Below are positions 32,901 through 47,400 of a DNA stretch of 64,000 nucleotides, one piece after another (within the stretch, counting starts at the first letter, position 1; the number at the start of each line of letters is the position of its first letter). This DNA is from Riptortus pedestris. Its lineage: Eukaryota; Arthropoda; Insecta; Hemiptera; Alydidae. The position numbers and the translations under genes were made by a program. Where the stretch lies: the NCBI GenBank assembly GCA_019009955.1, contig CM032231.1, forward strand, positions 86,260,001-86,324,000, given 5' to 3'. The notes beneath the pieces are model-generated. The model made no database searches. It was given only the letters and a program-made list of their open reading frames with translations, and was not told the origin of the DNA.

Positions 32901-35900
32901 ATATATTTTCTTGTTTTATATAGAGCTGAAAGAAAACAACGTGTACTCAACAATTCTCAAAGAGTTTCTATTAGCCGATAAACAACAAATTACATATAGT
33001 AGAAAGAATATGACAGGTTAACTTTGTATAATGTAATATTATAAAAATCCATTAAAATAAAATATTTGTAAATAATAAATGTCAGTTGAAGTTAGAATGG
33101 AAATATAGGTAATATATAAAGTAACATTTATTTGAATCTTTTCCAGTTGAATGTAAAGATTTCCTGAATAATGAATATTTTAAAATTGAGATTTATTGAC
33201 AGAACTGACAGTGTCAACAGCTCAAAATACTCTATGTCACTTACGACTAAAGTTATCTGTTTCAAAGAAGTGAAGACTTGACTCAAATAAGGACTAATTG
33301 CATTGTCTTAGTTCCAAAGCCAAAAAACCAGTTATAGGAATTTTTAAAATAAGGAAAATATTTATTTAAATAAGAATCCATAAAATTGATATGTAAATAG
33401 CTCTTTTTAACTAAACCTTATAGGTATATTATATATTCAATAGTAAAGAAGTTCCCAAATAAATAGAAAGAGTTTGAGTTTAAAAAAGAAAAAAAAGCAA
33501 CTGACTTTCTTTTTTGTTTTCTATAAAATAATCATCAATACACAGCATCACATAATTAAAATTTTCTTCCTCAACAAATATATTGAAGCATTGAATGAAC
33601 GCAATCAAACTTACACTCACCTTCCAGCTTCACAATAAGAGAACATATAGAGCATTAATATACAAAAGAGGAAGTAAATTACCTCCCAACTAAAACATTA
33701 GCCGGTATTAAGAAAAAATAAAATAATATAAAACATTCCTTAGATTTATGAATATCTTCTTCATATTTATTTCTTATAAAGAGTTCTGAGTCTCGAATGT
33801 ATCAGTAAAAGGATCAATCTTTAAGAGTAGTGAAGAGGATTATTAATATACTACAGGCATGAAATATTTAATTAATACACTTAAATGAACACCTGTAACA
33901 GTAATTATTAACAATAACTTAAAAAGCTTTGTTCCCAGGTGTTCAAGTCAATATATAATAAAAATAAATTTAAAAAAAAAAATGTTGGTAGCAGCCACAT
34001 TCACACAACATACGGAGTTCTCACTATATTTATTTCAAAGGGACATATAATATTAAAACAAATTAGACATTAACTTTTATTATACCAGTGCGTAAACAAA
34101 ATCTCAATTTTTCCTCTCTAACAATTAAAAACTACTTTGTAAAAAAGATTAAAAAAACAGAATATGAAATATTTGCCATCCTATCAGATTAAGTATATAT
34201 TTAGTTTGTTGTAAAATCGATTTAGCAAAAGATTTAAATATTTTATGTAAAACTTATGAAATGTATTCAATTTTGTCAGATTCATATGTTTAAAACCTTT
34301 AGATAGAATGGCTCCTTCAGGGGTTAGACAGAGGAGAGCATTAAACCAGATCTGGAAAACGTGGCTGAGTTATGTGTGTCTAATATTATTGAAGGTCAAT
34401 AGCTAGCTGAAAGAATGAATTTCAGATGTTGTAGTTATCCAAATGACACTACAGCAAGTTGAACCAGCAGCCAATGTTTGCCAAATACTTCTTGTACAAC
34501 ATCTGTTATCTTGGTCTTGTAAATAGCAAAGGCATCAAGAAATAATGTTAATGATTGGTCGATCAGCGTTACACAGTTTCTAAATGTAACTTAAATTTTA
34601 TTTTTATACTTAATTTCCTACTATGTCACACCATCTCAACCAGAAAAAACAATACTTCAAAACTCCTGAAACCATAGAGAATAATTTCAGAATTTAGAAA
34701 TATAAACTTTACTACAGAATGACAAGGTAATTTCTGACATATATTTTGGTAAGCATTTTAGAAATAAGAGACCTTTAGAAGTCATCTAAGGTTTCAGAAT
34801 TAGGAGGAAGCAAGCAATCGACAACATACAATTTCCATCAACCATAGAGGATCTGGAATGAGGTATGTCAAATAGAGAGATGGAACTCACTATCCGAGGA
34901 TCACTGACCAGTTCAACACCTCCCCTTCCCCCCACCTTCCCAGAAAGTGCTAGCTGTAGATTGATAAATGTCTTCAGTTATTCAGACACTCTATCAGATG
35001 TGATGGAGATCGAACCTAAACTAACCTCCACATTTCCAAAAATTATAGTTAGCCCTCTGTGGCCTGTGTCCCAATGGTCATTGATCTACCACTATCAATC
35101 AATCTATCTTCTGCCTATCTACTTATACATATAACCTGCTTACGAATGGATTACCGAAGCACATATATGTCCTTATTTTCTTTAAGTTTTCATTAATTCT
35201 TCATTCTAATTTCTTTCTGTAAACTAACAGATCAAGTTAACTATAGAGATTCCAGTGATAGTATGTATAGCTAGAATATATAGACATCTTTGATTTGAGA
35301 CAATCATCAAAAATGTATGGTATTATTGTTAAAATTTAAATTTTGTTACTTGAACGCTCACAGTTTTTATTATTAAATTTGCTAATGCCCATAAAAAATT
35401 GGATTTCAACACAGTTTATATTCCTGGAAAATTACATTTCCATAACAACAGTGTGGGAATAATCATAATTGAAAGCAAATACAAAAGCATAAAGGTGTCT
35501 GGTCTTTAAAAAAAATCAATGTAATCCTAAAAATTACTTCAGCAACAAGGCAAGGCTAGGCAACAAACATTGCTATTGTTCAATGATTTTTGTTCGATCT
35601 TTTTCATCCATCTCAAAAAATAAAATAAATCCAATCCATTTAAAAAAAAAATAAATAAAAAAAAATCTGAATTTAGAGTATGTGAGATTATTTGGAGTTT
35701 CTAATCCCAAAAGTATCTTTTGGTAAAGGAATAATATTGAATTATTTCCTGAAACTTAGTTATTTTTAAATATTGGTCAAGTGCTGTGTGCAAATATAAT
35801 CCATTTGGAGAAGTCCATGAGTCAAAAGTTGCCAAAAAGGACAAGCATAACAAAACCTTCCACAACAACTGCAAGGCCAATGGTAGGATTATTGATTTTT

Positions 35901-37125
35901 TTTTGTTGCTTTTTTTGGGCAAAGTTTCTTTATTTTATCTATTGTCCTACATGTTGTGTGGCTTATAATGCCAGCTCGTTAGGAGTTTGAGTAATTATTT
36001 TAAAAATAAAAGCCCCAGCAGAGATAGAATTTTAAGCAGCAAAATATATAGAGCAGGATTTAAATAAAAGCAATTAAAAAAAAATGTACAATTCCTATGC
36101 CAACAACGTTGAAGTCGTAATCCAGAATGATACACATAAGGCATGGGGTACATACAGGCTCCAAGTTCCCTATTTTCCCTACATTTTTATTTACCAATCC
36201 TAAGATAGAGAGTCTCTTTTGGAGTTATTATAAAGGCTCTAACCACAGACACTGAACCTTAAGGATGGCATTTATTTTAATGAAAAAATTATGTTCATTA
36301 GTTATTTATGCATTTTTAATACTTAGATATCATGGAAACCGACTTTGTTTACACCTTGGTAGTTAAGCCGAAAAACAAAAAAAAATATTACAAAATGAAA
36401 ATGAGATAGGTGCTGACTTCCTTCCATGTACAGTTTGAGTTATTCAAATTTACTGAAAGCGACCTAGCGCAGAGAATATATTTATAGATATTTTGTAAGA
36501 TGCAAAGATACTTTACAGTCTACTCCAGGTGGATGATTTGACAAAACCCTACATTAACATGCCAAATTACATTAACTCTAAAAAAATACATTAGAAACAG
36601 TAAGAGTATAATCAGAAATTGCAAAAGAATTCATAAATATTTGAATGATCAATTCTCGTTGAGCTTACACATCATACTGAGACAATTGCCTAGCTACTTA
36701 ATTAAAGAAGTAACCATCGGTCTCTAATATCATAAACAGAATACGGAGTGCAATGTGACCACACCTACCCACCAAATGTGTTTACCAATCTCAGGCCCTT
36801 CATGAATTGTTGAGGGAAAGATTCATTTCTTTTTAAACAATTAAAAATCAACTAAAATCTACCTGCGTGCCAAAAACAATTACAGGCCCATAGTCTGCTG
36901 AAAATGTTAGTCTCATGACTGAATTTTCTTTTTATATTTTTATGTATACAATTTTTAGAATTCACAATAAGCAGGAAAAACAGCTTAGGAAAGCAGAAAA
37001 ACTTAAGAAATTTAAAAGAAGTGTAATTCATATAATATTTTTATAGCCAACAACCAAAATTGGTTCCAGTTTTATGTAAAGTAAGCATGAGCTTTTATCA
37101 AAAGATGTAGAAGCAATCTAAACTG

Positions 37126-37127
<2 letters not shown>

Positions 37128-37180
<53 letters not shown>
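37128..37180. repeat. (AT)n microsatellite
   Basis: Alternating AT, not associated with any recognised element. Confidence 0.9.
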
Positions 37181-37183
<3 letters not shown>

Positions 37184-40133
37184 ATAAATGTTTATTTTCT
37201 TTCTTTATGCAAATTTCATAATCATAGTTATGACACATAAAACAGGTACTCTTTGCCACGGAATCAGATGCTTTATTTCATATCACATTCAATTCCCAGG
37301 AAGGAAGTGGGCTTCAGAAAAGGATTGAGGATAAATAACATTATCACGTATAGGCCGTTTCAACAAGGCAATTTTTTTTCTTCTATTTCAGTTTTTAAAC
37401 ATTGAAGTACTTTAATGAAAGCAGGTATACATGTCAACTATAGCAATGTACATATTTAGTTATCAACTATGGAAAAGGAGGCACCTTCATTACACTTTGG
37501 CCATAATGTATGCGCCTATAATTAAGAAATAAAATTAAAAACAAGAAGTAATTCAAAAATACAATTTCCCCATCAATTTAAATGGATCAGTTTGTAAAAG
37601 AGAATTCTAAATACACTAAGCCATGAAAAAAATTTCAATAAAAAATGATTGAACAGAAAGGTTAATTCTCTGCAACGCTCTCCAAGTTTGAAGACATAAA
37701 ATGTTCATCCACACAAGACATTACAAAAAGACATTCACAGATATGACCTAATTTATGATATGACTTTCAAGAAAAAGAAAAAAGACAAGACTCAAAAATA
37801 AGATTAAAAATATACATTTACTTTTAATATATGTAATATTATTTCAATGCAGCATATATACATAGATATAAGTGTACAAGTGTAAACATCAAATAATAGT
37901 GGCAACAAATTACCAGCGAGCAATCACAACAATGGGATAAAACTTGAAGTTTTAACAATATATATATTTATAATATTTTTTAACAGGAAACCTTATTTCA
38001 TTTTACGTTTAAAATGCATTTCATGCAATCCACATATATGAATAACTTTATAATGTAAATATTTGCCACAATTACAAATTAATAATAATTTTAGTACAAT
38101 AAATTTGCTCATTTATAATAAAAGTGAGTGTATTTATATATTACTGATAAATTAACCATCTATTCATAATAAATTACTTTTTCTTGCAAATGTAAACCAA
38201 ATTTCATTTGATATTCATGACATTGCTCATGGGAAATAATTAAAATTCATACTTAAAAATGGAAACTTCAACAAGTATTTTTCTGTCAAAATAAGAACCT
38301 TTTTAAGAGTAAAACTGATGAAACAAATTTTAAAAACAGGCATTAAAAATCATATAAATATTATATTATCACATCTAATAGGAACAAATTTATGTTCCTT
38401 TATGTAAACAATATTCATAAAATTAATAAAATAAAACCAAATAAATTAAACAAATTAATGAAAGGTTTGTTACTAGGCATAAGATACAAATTTTGTTTTC
38501 AAAATAGATTAGAAAAATTGTTCAACTGAATACATTTAAAAAATTAAAACACAGCCTGAAATATTCACAAAAGTATTTCATAAGCAGAAAACTAACAATA
38601 ATGAGAGAGGAAAATATAAATAATAGCTCAATAAAATTAAATTCAGAGTTCAGGCATCAACAATATAATGAAGATTTTCATTAGCAATTAGTAGTTTTAT
38701 TAAGCATTTACAAAACTACAGTTTCTTTCTTCAAACCTTCATTGGTTAAATAAATATATATATATATTTATATTTTAAATCTTATTGCTTTCAATTGGCT
38801 GTTACATATCCTTCTCCAAAAAATAAACTTTATATAATTTAATGTTTTTTTATGGATCTATACTTAATTAAGTGGAACATCAGTCACTTTGTTAATATGA
38901 TTCAACAAAAAAAGTGGATATTTCAAAAGGGCTGGAAATCTAAATAATTCTATACATCTGAACATGGGGATGTGGAATAAAGTCAAAACTGTCTAATTCA
39001 ATCTTCAAATCTTATTATTTGCCATAAAAACTCCACTATTGTCATATTTAATCATTATACTCTGTTTAAGATACTTTATTCATAAATACTATAGGAAGTG
39101 TTCACAACAAATAAATAGCTATAGTAGATTAAAAGCTAAAATTAAACTAGGAATACCAAATATAATGTTTACAAAATGAAATGTGAAACATTGAAAAGTT
39201 TGGGGTTTTATGCTGAAGCATCAGAGCATTTATTTAATGAAAATAAAACATATAGTGACCTTATATATTGAAAAACAAAACCCAGACTTCCCTAAATGGC
39301 TAACTTTGACTCTCTAAATTGAAGACTAAAAAATATGATCTTTACTTTACTTAATTTAAATATGAGATAACTTATAAGTGTTTTGAGTTCGGGTCCCTTT
39401 TGTTAATCAATAATTCTTTTCAATTATATGTAAATATTAATTTATAAACAGCTGAAGATGTTATTCCTTTTAGTATTTTTTTCAGAATGAGTCACACTAC
39501 ACACTATTGATGTCATAAAAGAGCTAATAAAGAGACTTGAAGATTCAATAAATTATGTCTGACTTCCTACTCATATCCCTGTGATGGTAAGTGATTAAGG
39601 TCATACATATAGACTACGCTTTTGACAAATAAGTATTTACTGTTCATTTTACTGTGTTTTTCAATAATTATGTACAGAAACTAAAATTAAGATGTGAAAG
39701 ACTTGGAAGTATATAGAAACATTGTATAGTATGATATAAATCTAAATCGTAATTTGCATTGGAACTAAATACTCATTACATTTTTGGGCATGCTTAAAAC
39801 CACAATAGTATTGTCACAGGCTAATATTAAAGTGAATGGCTAGCAGGTTCTATGCTATAAAAGGACTTTTATTTCCCTATAATATAGTATTTTAAAACAT
39901 TTTAACTGGCTTGTCAAACATCCTTTAGTTAATCTAGGATGTCAATGACTACCAGAAAAGATGAGTAAGCAAAGGTATCTAGGCTATGCAGGATAAGATA
40001 GAAATTGACCTCAATCTTATGACAAAAGCACTTGAATATTTCTGCTTAAATTCCCCTTTTTATTACTTCTTCCTCCAATATAATCAGAGTGTAAATTGCA
40101 CTGAACATCAACAGCAAGCAAAGATACATAGAG

Positions 40134-40166
40134 AAAGATAGAGAGAGAGAGATAGAGAGAGAGAAA
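40134..40166. repeat. (GA)n-rich tract
   Basis: AGATAGAGAGAGAGAGATAG followed by AGAGAGAGAAATAG; an impure GA microsatellite. Confidence 0.8.
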
Positions 40167-41310
40167 TAGAAAGGCTTAGGTATTTTCAAGGCCCACAATG
40201 TTTATAGAATAACATATTTAAGAGATTAATAAAAACAATGAATGATGCAATATATACATACATTATATAAATTTGGCATTCTCTTAGATAAATATTTATA
40301 TAAACTAAACTTTAGAAGACATTGTTATCATTGCTTATCATTTATAGAATGAAATAAATCAGGGACAAATGTTTTTTATTTCTCCTTCTTTTATTAATGT
40401 GTCTTTTATCATAAAAACTAGAGTTCTAAAATCTCCATTTAATACTCCGCTAACAATTTACAAAAGAATAAATTATATTTTTTTATCTTTTTTGAATAAA
40501 AGTACAAAAATCGGACATATGTAGGCCTCATACAAATATAGGAATTTCTAAAGGTGCTCAAGGTTTTATTTATAGTGTCATATCAATATGTTTCTGAAAC
40601 AAATGATTATAGAGATTCCTATAATGGTATGTCAGACTACATACTGAATAATATCATCTTTAGATGAAACAGAAGTCTCAGACTATGATTTCTTTTAAGG
40701 CAAAGGTAACCTTATTTATGTAATCTTATGTATTCATCAAATACTAAAAATAATTTTAAAAAACATATGTTTCAATAATTGTCCTTATTAATGCTGTAGT
40801 TCTCACAGAAAACCATACAACAAATTAATATGAAAATGTTTTTAAAACTTACAAACGAAAAAAAAAAGTCGGTAACTAACATTAATGTCTGGCACTTATG
40901 TAACTTCATATATAACAACCTGCTCCAATATCCTAATGTAAAGTATTATTTAATATAACACATCACTTAATTTTTTTTTATATACAACTAACTATAATTA
41001 TAATACTGAACATTAAAAAATACTAAGAGTGGAAATGGTAAATTTTGAAAGATTTTGTTTGAACAATGACGATGAGAACTATCAGCCAAAAAAAAAAGAG
41101 TTTTTTAATTTAGAATTACTGTATACAGAAATGTGTATAAGCACCAATACTTTTGAAAATATAAGATAAATAATACATTCATCATAAATAAATCATTTTC
41201 ATTAAAGAAACATAGTTTTATATACTAAAATGCAAATCTCCTGTACGTAACTTAAAGATAAAATAAAACAAACAGCATAAATTAAATTGTTTAGTAAACA
41301 AACGATGCAT

Positions 41311-41430
41311 TTATGGGAGTGGAACAACAACCTGGACGTAGGTGACTGGGAAATAACCAGTGCGCCCGTTCAAACTTCCTTCATACCAGTTATCATCAAT
41401 TTTGTTAGTCAATGTAATGGTCTCACCTTC
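41311..41430 (-). CDS. EndoA: Endophilin A last exon: SH3 domain end and stop
   Basis: The acceptor is attgctacag. It encodes [18 protein letters not shown], then [18 protein letters not shown] and TAA (41313-41311). NWYEG and the YFPxxYV motif line the SH3 proline-peptide pocket. The 3' UTR runs below 41311; several AATAAA hexamers on the minus strand (for example 40570-40565) could end it. Confidence 0.96.
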   Translation of the reverse strand, partial: EGETITLTNKIDDNWYEGSLNGRTGYFPVTYVQVVVPLP

Positions 41431-44400
41431 CTGTAGCAATAAAAAAAACAAAGAAAAGTGTTAAAATACAAATAATAAATTTAACTATTTTTACAGATGT
41501 TAAGGTTGAAAAAAAAATCTTATATTAGGGATACAAAATATAATATTGGTAATTATTAACCGACAATGTATTGGCGTATGATACTCTTCTAGTAACATTG
41601 GTAATTAATAACTGACAATGTATTGGCATATGATACTCTTTTTGAAAATGCTAAATTAAAAAAAATAAAAAAATTGGATCAGAATGAGTAAAAATAAAAT
41701 CCCACTAATAGCATTTGTATTATTAAGTGATAGAAATACCCACTGTAGTGTTTTTAATAAAAGAAAATCTTACATCATATGTGATTTCTCTAGTAAGTTA
41801 ACAACAATCTAATAAGTAGCCTAGTACTATATGAATTGGGGAGTTATAAACAAAGTCATAAATAGCTCAATATGCATAAAAAAAAATTCTTGAATTTAGC
41901 CTGTAACTCAAAAATGACACGAGATGAGGTTACTAGTGTTTGCCTTCATTCCTGTTCTGAAGTTAGAGATCCAGATTATTTCAACTCTGGAAAACATGTT
42001 TGTTTAAAGCTCCTCACACAAATCATAATCTCTGTATTGGTTATGTCCAAACATCAAAAGCGGAAATGGGCTAAGAGAGAACCTTGATAAGTTCTAAATG
42101 ATCATGAAGATACCAATCAATGTGTCATCCACCCCATTTCAGTATTGCCATATCTATAACAATAAATATAGTTGGACAAAACCCACATGTACACGCATGA
42201 GTGTTTTGTCAGATTCCCTCTTTAGCCAGAGGTATGCTTACTGAAACAAAATAGAAAGACACCTTTTACTCATATTTCATGAGTTATGTATTTTTCAATC
42301 TGTGTGATTAAGTCCCTCAATCTAATTGTAAATGGCAAAATCTGATGTGGGCATCCTTGTACTCCTATCACATTAAGTAAACAAAATATTGTGCTCCACT
42401 TCATTTAAAATGATTTCATTTGAATGAAAGACTTCTCATTATATTATATTAGACACCTCCATTAAAATCCATCAGATCAAAAAATGGCCATAGACTATAA
42501 TTTGTAGATTTTTTTTTTTTATGATAAACATAAAAGATTCTACACAAATATTTAGTATTTTTAATAGTTGTGGAGAAATTTACAACTTTTTATTTAAATA
42601 AAACTACCTTAAAACTTAATTCTCCAGGATTTTCAGCTTCAAAGTCATACAGTGCAGTGCAACAGGGCACCCTTTGCATTGGAGTGCGAGCAGGAGAGCT
42701 TTTCACTGGAGATGGAAGAGGAGATGCTGAAACAATAAGAATAATTATAAATACTACTATTAGTATTATAAGTTGAGTTCTTTAAGGAGCATAATATTTT
42801 CCCTTTATTGTTATAACCCACATTATAAGGGTTTCGTGATATAAATTAGACATGATCTTCTGGAGTATGTCTTCAAAATTATATTCACAATCTGAATAAT
42901 AATGTACATATATTCAAAAATATTTTATATCCAAGTTTGATCAGAATAAAGAGTGCAAGGACTCTTTAATATTAATACATAATTTTACACTTTATCACCC
43001 TTAAAATACAACAAATGCCTCTCCACAAATACATAAAAGGGACGTGTAAGAGTTTGTTTCCAAGAAACAACAATGAATTAGTTAACGTTAAATAATAAAG
43101 CAATATATATTAGATACATACAAATTAAAATAGCTGGTCTAACATTCTGTATTTTTAAAAGGAGTTTAAAAATCAAAGAATGTTAAATGCTGCAGAACAA
43201 TCAAGTCAAAGGAGTTATGGGTTTGTAATCATAATCCTTATATGATTATAGTAAAGATTGTTTTTCAAAAATCAATGTAAAAACTGAAAGAATGGAATTA
43301 TTTATAATTACAAATTATTGGTATGAGGTTCCAACACATATAAAGGCTATAAAATAATGAATAAGAGAATGCATACTTAAAACGGACATTTCCCAACACT
43401 TCATATGAACATCAGTGTGGGAGAAAGAAAGTGAGCAAGATCCCCCCCCTCCACCCCTAAATAAGTTTCACAAGTAGGTTGTAAGCCTAATTTTTCATAA
43501 TTTACTAAAAGTAATGATTACACCATATAAGTAGGATTTTGTGAAGTTATAATCATTTATTCTATAACTAAGAACACTGTTATAAGAGTAAAATTGTTCA
43601 CATAAGAAACAGGAAAAATAATAAAATGTTACTTTAAACCAAGCTTGTTGAACCAGAGAAGCAGTATAAGAAAATAATAAAGAATCCTAGGAAAACTGCA
43701 ACCTTTGAAATTAAGAATCCACTACTTTTATTGTAATTCTCAGTATTGTAAGCTAATAAAAAGGGGAAATGGGGGACCAGAATTATAAAAAGATCTTATT
43801 CATAAATTTGAAAAATAAGTTTGATAAATTTTATAGAACATACCATGAAAGATTATAGAACAGTGAAGCAAAATTTTAAAATGCTAAAAAGAAAAATGAA
43901 TAGAATATTTATGTTAAAGAATAAGCACATTAAGAAATAGTCAGGTGAATATAGAAATTATCATATACAGAAACTAAATATAAACCATTCTCCACCATGA
44001 AAAATTAATGTATAAGAATGAGTCACAAATAAAAACTTTCATTTAAAATTTTAATTCAACATTATTATTATTATTATTTATTAACGTCCACTTTTTGCAA
44101 CTCAGGCTAATCGGGACGGGTTATCTACAGGTTACCACCCTTAGAGAGTTATAAATTAAAAAACAAAACAAACAACATATGAAAACATACATTTCTACAA
44201 AAGGTACAAAAATGCTAAAAAAAAAAAAAAAGTAGTCACATTAACATGCATTGAAGTATAAATCAGTCGTTTTTCTCACACTGAAAGAAAAAAAAAAAAA
44301 AAGGGGGAGAAATTTGAGAGAAAAAGGAGTAAAGAACAATGCTATATATATATATATAGGTGAAGCCATTCTAGATAAAGAATTTCTCTCTAGGCCATGG

Positions 44401-47400
44401 CTGACTCATTAGTGGTAAGAAAATTATACTTCCGATTAGATGTAGAAAGAAATCACATGAATGATGTAGAGTTATAATACAGTGAATGAAGGAGAAGTTG
44501 TTTTTTATAAATTCTGATTCATTCTACAAATGATATCACATAAATAAATTTTCTATTTTCATATGGGAATGTAAAAAATGAATATTGTTTTTTTTTAGAA
44601 ATTTATAAAAATGTACATTTAAAATAATACAATGCTAATGAGTGCAAGATTTAATAGCTGTTTACTGCTAAAATCTATAACTATTTTACATTAATTTCCT
44701 CTTTTTGCAATGAAATTTTTTCATTCTTAGTACAATATTTTTTTTGACAAATTAATTTATCAAAAGAGTGAATTGTAATATTTATTAAATTATAAATTAA
44801 TATCACTCTGTATATTAATGCTTAGAGGATTAAGGTTGAGTCTTTCTTTCACTCATTACATTTTCTTGTGGTAAAATGAAGGTTTTAGTCTCAGACATCT
44901 ATTCATTCCCCTGGACTTATTCAGCATTAATAGGCAAGTTCCTAGAAATAGTGAGTTCTGGGGGCAGGGGTAAGGGTAGGATGCTTGATTGGGCAATCAA
45001 CATTGTGGTTATTATGCCCCTTAAGAAAGTGTAAAATTTATTGTTGTCGTTACTTTGTATCTGTGTATATAAATACAAAGATACACAGTTATTCTACTAT
45101 CTTTTCACACACACACACATGTTCACATACAAACATTTTTTTTTTTAAGTTCATAAATAAATATTCTTATATCCTATTATACAATAACTAAATGTTATTG
45201 TATAGAGATAGCTTCCTTATTAATGATATGATTCTATCTACTGCTTGTGAAATGTCTTGTAAGACAAATTTTATGTTTCGAGGAATGTCTAATTCTTCAA
45301 AAATTGATTGCCTAGCCTGATATTCCTCTATAAAGATGGAGTATTGTGAGTGAAACATGGCATATTTCTCATTGTTGTTGGGGACCTTTAGTTATTAAGT
45401 GTACGTGCATAAGATTTGTGTGGCCTATGCGCATCCTGGTTGCCACTACCTCTTCTTTTCGAAGCCTCTGAAGGCACTGAGCCATGCCCCTGGAGAATCT
45501 TTTATATTTCATAATTTGTTGGTTCTTCCTTCCGCATTGAATCCCAACTTTTATGGACTTTGCTATTTAGTCAGGTGGACATATCATTAGATTCATAGAC
45601 ATATGGACATGAAATTGGGTCCCTCCCATATGAGCTGCTTCTTTTGCTCCTTTATCAGCAGCCTCATTTTCTGTAATTCCGGAGTGTGCGGAATAGTGAG
45701 TTCTGGTTAATTACATTGTAACAGTAAAGGACAGGGAAGTGGTAAAAGGTCATCAACTTCTCCTTCCAAAATTCATTGGCCTTGTATTGGCTCTTCATTG
45801 CCTGTTATGGTTCATTTGTTTCCTGTTTTTTTAATAAAAGCAGCTTCTAAACTAGTAATTGAACTTATTCTGTTTAGTATTAATAAATCTCATATAAAAA
45901 CAAGGTATTGTCAATTATATGTTGAACAGCTACCTAGCAAATGAACACTGTTTCAGTATAAACTGGGCTTAAAAGTAAAGAGATTACTCTGTTCTATTGT
46001 TTACAAGTAACACCAAGATTCACATTAGATTGTTACTCAAAACTGAACCTGTGCCTCAATTACCAATAAAGTTTAGAAGAAAACCCTTATTTATAGAGTA
46101 AAAATATATAGATTTCCCTCCAGGGAAATTTCCTAAAATGAAATATAAAACTGATTGGGAAATCAATGATCATCTGAATCTAATGGATTCATAGGCACTA
46201 TTCAATTATAAATTATTACATGAATGACTCTGAAGAATGCTTCAGAACTGATATTTATTGTCAAGAAAATTAACAATTTAAGATAAAAAGTTTAATAAGT
46301 TTTAGTAACTTTTTTATAAAATATTACTTGTTATTATATATTACACTTGGATGAGAAAAACAATACTAATGATCATTATATCACCCATTAAATAATCAAA
46401 TAATAGTTTTCTTAACTTATATGTTACTTTTACATTGGAGCCATATACAGGACTACAATGTACACACATCCCCATACATTGGAGTTATATATGTCATGAC
46501 AGGACAAAACTTTGAGAAGAGTAATTACGAAGGGCATATGAACATTCATATATATTTGAAATCGATTTTCTCTTGAATAGTCAGCATATTTTTATTCCTT
46601 TAATTATTATATTTTATTGGTTTACTAGTTTCTTTACATTTAGTCTTTATTTAAATTGTAATCCAATCAATGTATTGTTCATCATTTTAGTTAAATTTTT
46701 AAAGCATTCATGATCCCTTAAATAATTGCAGCTGAAACATCCTGTATTATTTACAATTCATCTTTTCAAAGGTAGAATATAATATCATATATGAGCCATT
46801 CCAGGGGACAGAATTTTAACTTATGCTTAACCAATGTTAATGTATTAAGGATGTCTACCGTGGACTGGAGAGAGGGCCCGTGGTGAAGTAGATAAGCAAT
46901 GGATTAGAGTTTTAAAGGAGCCAGGTTTAAGACTAGGAATTATGCACTGCGGTTACTGGGTTTTGAGGTTGGTCTTCCTACTGTTCGCTCAGTATTATGA
47001 GACAACTAAGTACCTATTTTCTTTGGTCTGTATTGCCCCCACAATACGGCAGGGAATGTGTCAAGCTGATCGTTTGCCACCCCCAAAAGCCATTTGGCAG
47101 GCTTTGTCCCTACAAGAGTTGTTAAGCCAAAGATGTTCATTTTCATAAATGAAAAATGTACTTGTAACATTCTAATAATTGAAAAATCTTGTTTAGTCCC
47201 TAAGAAATGACAGAATAGCTATTAGTTGTAGTAATAATGAAAATTTAGACATTTAAAAAGCCCCTTAACTGCAAGATGCATGCCCAGAGTTATTTGAAAA
47301 AATTATATTTTTAAAATAGACTCTGGAATCCAAAAAGCTTAAATATCCATGCTTTGAATTAATACATAATATGGATACATTAATATTATGTCTAATTTCA

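Larger units (their letters stand above)
28340..41310. other. Region between the two 3' ends, no defensible gene
   Basis: Thirteen kilobases of very A+T-rich DNA with homopolymer runs (A19 near 30589, T23 near 32528) and (AT)n tracts at 29899 and 37128. Open frames here are short and lack family resemblance. I see no element X, SINE, Tc1, mariner or piggyBac sequence. Part of it must be the 3' UTR of endophilin A, whose stop is at 41311. How far the UTR reaches cannot be read from sequence, because AATAAA hexamers occur throughout. Confidence 0.6.

Noticed and set aside
34865..35134. Plus-strand ORF with a Pro/Ser-rich stretch, and a B-box-like GGTTCGATCTC on the minus strand (~35000)
   Set aside because: No family resemblance, no convincing splice sites, and no A box at the right spacing for a tRNA or SINE.
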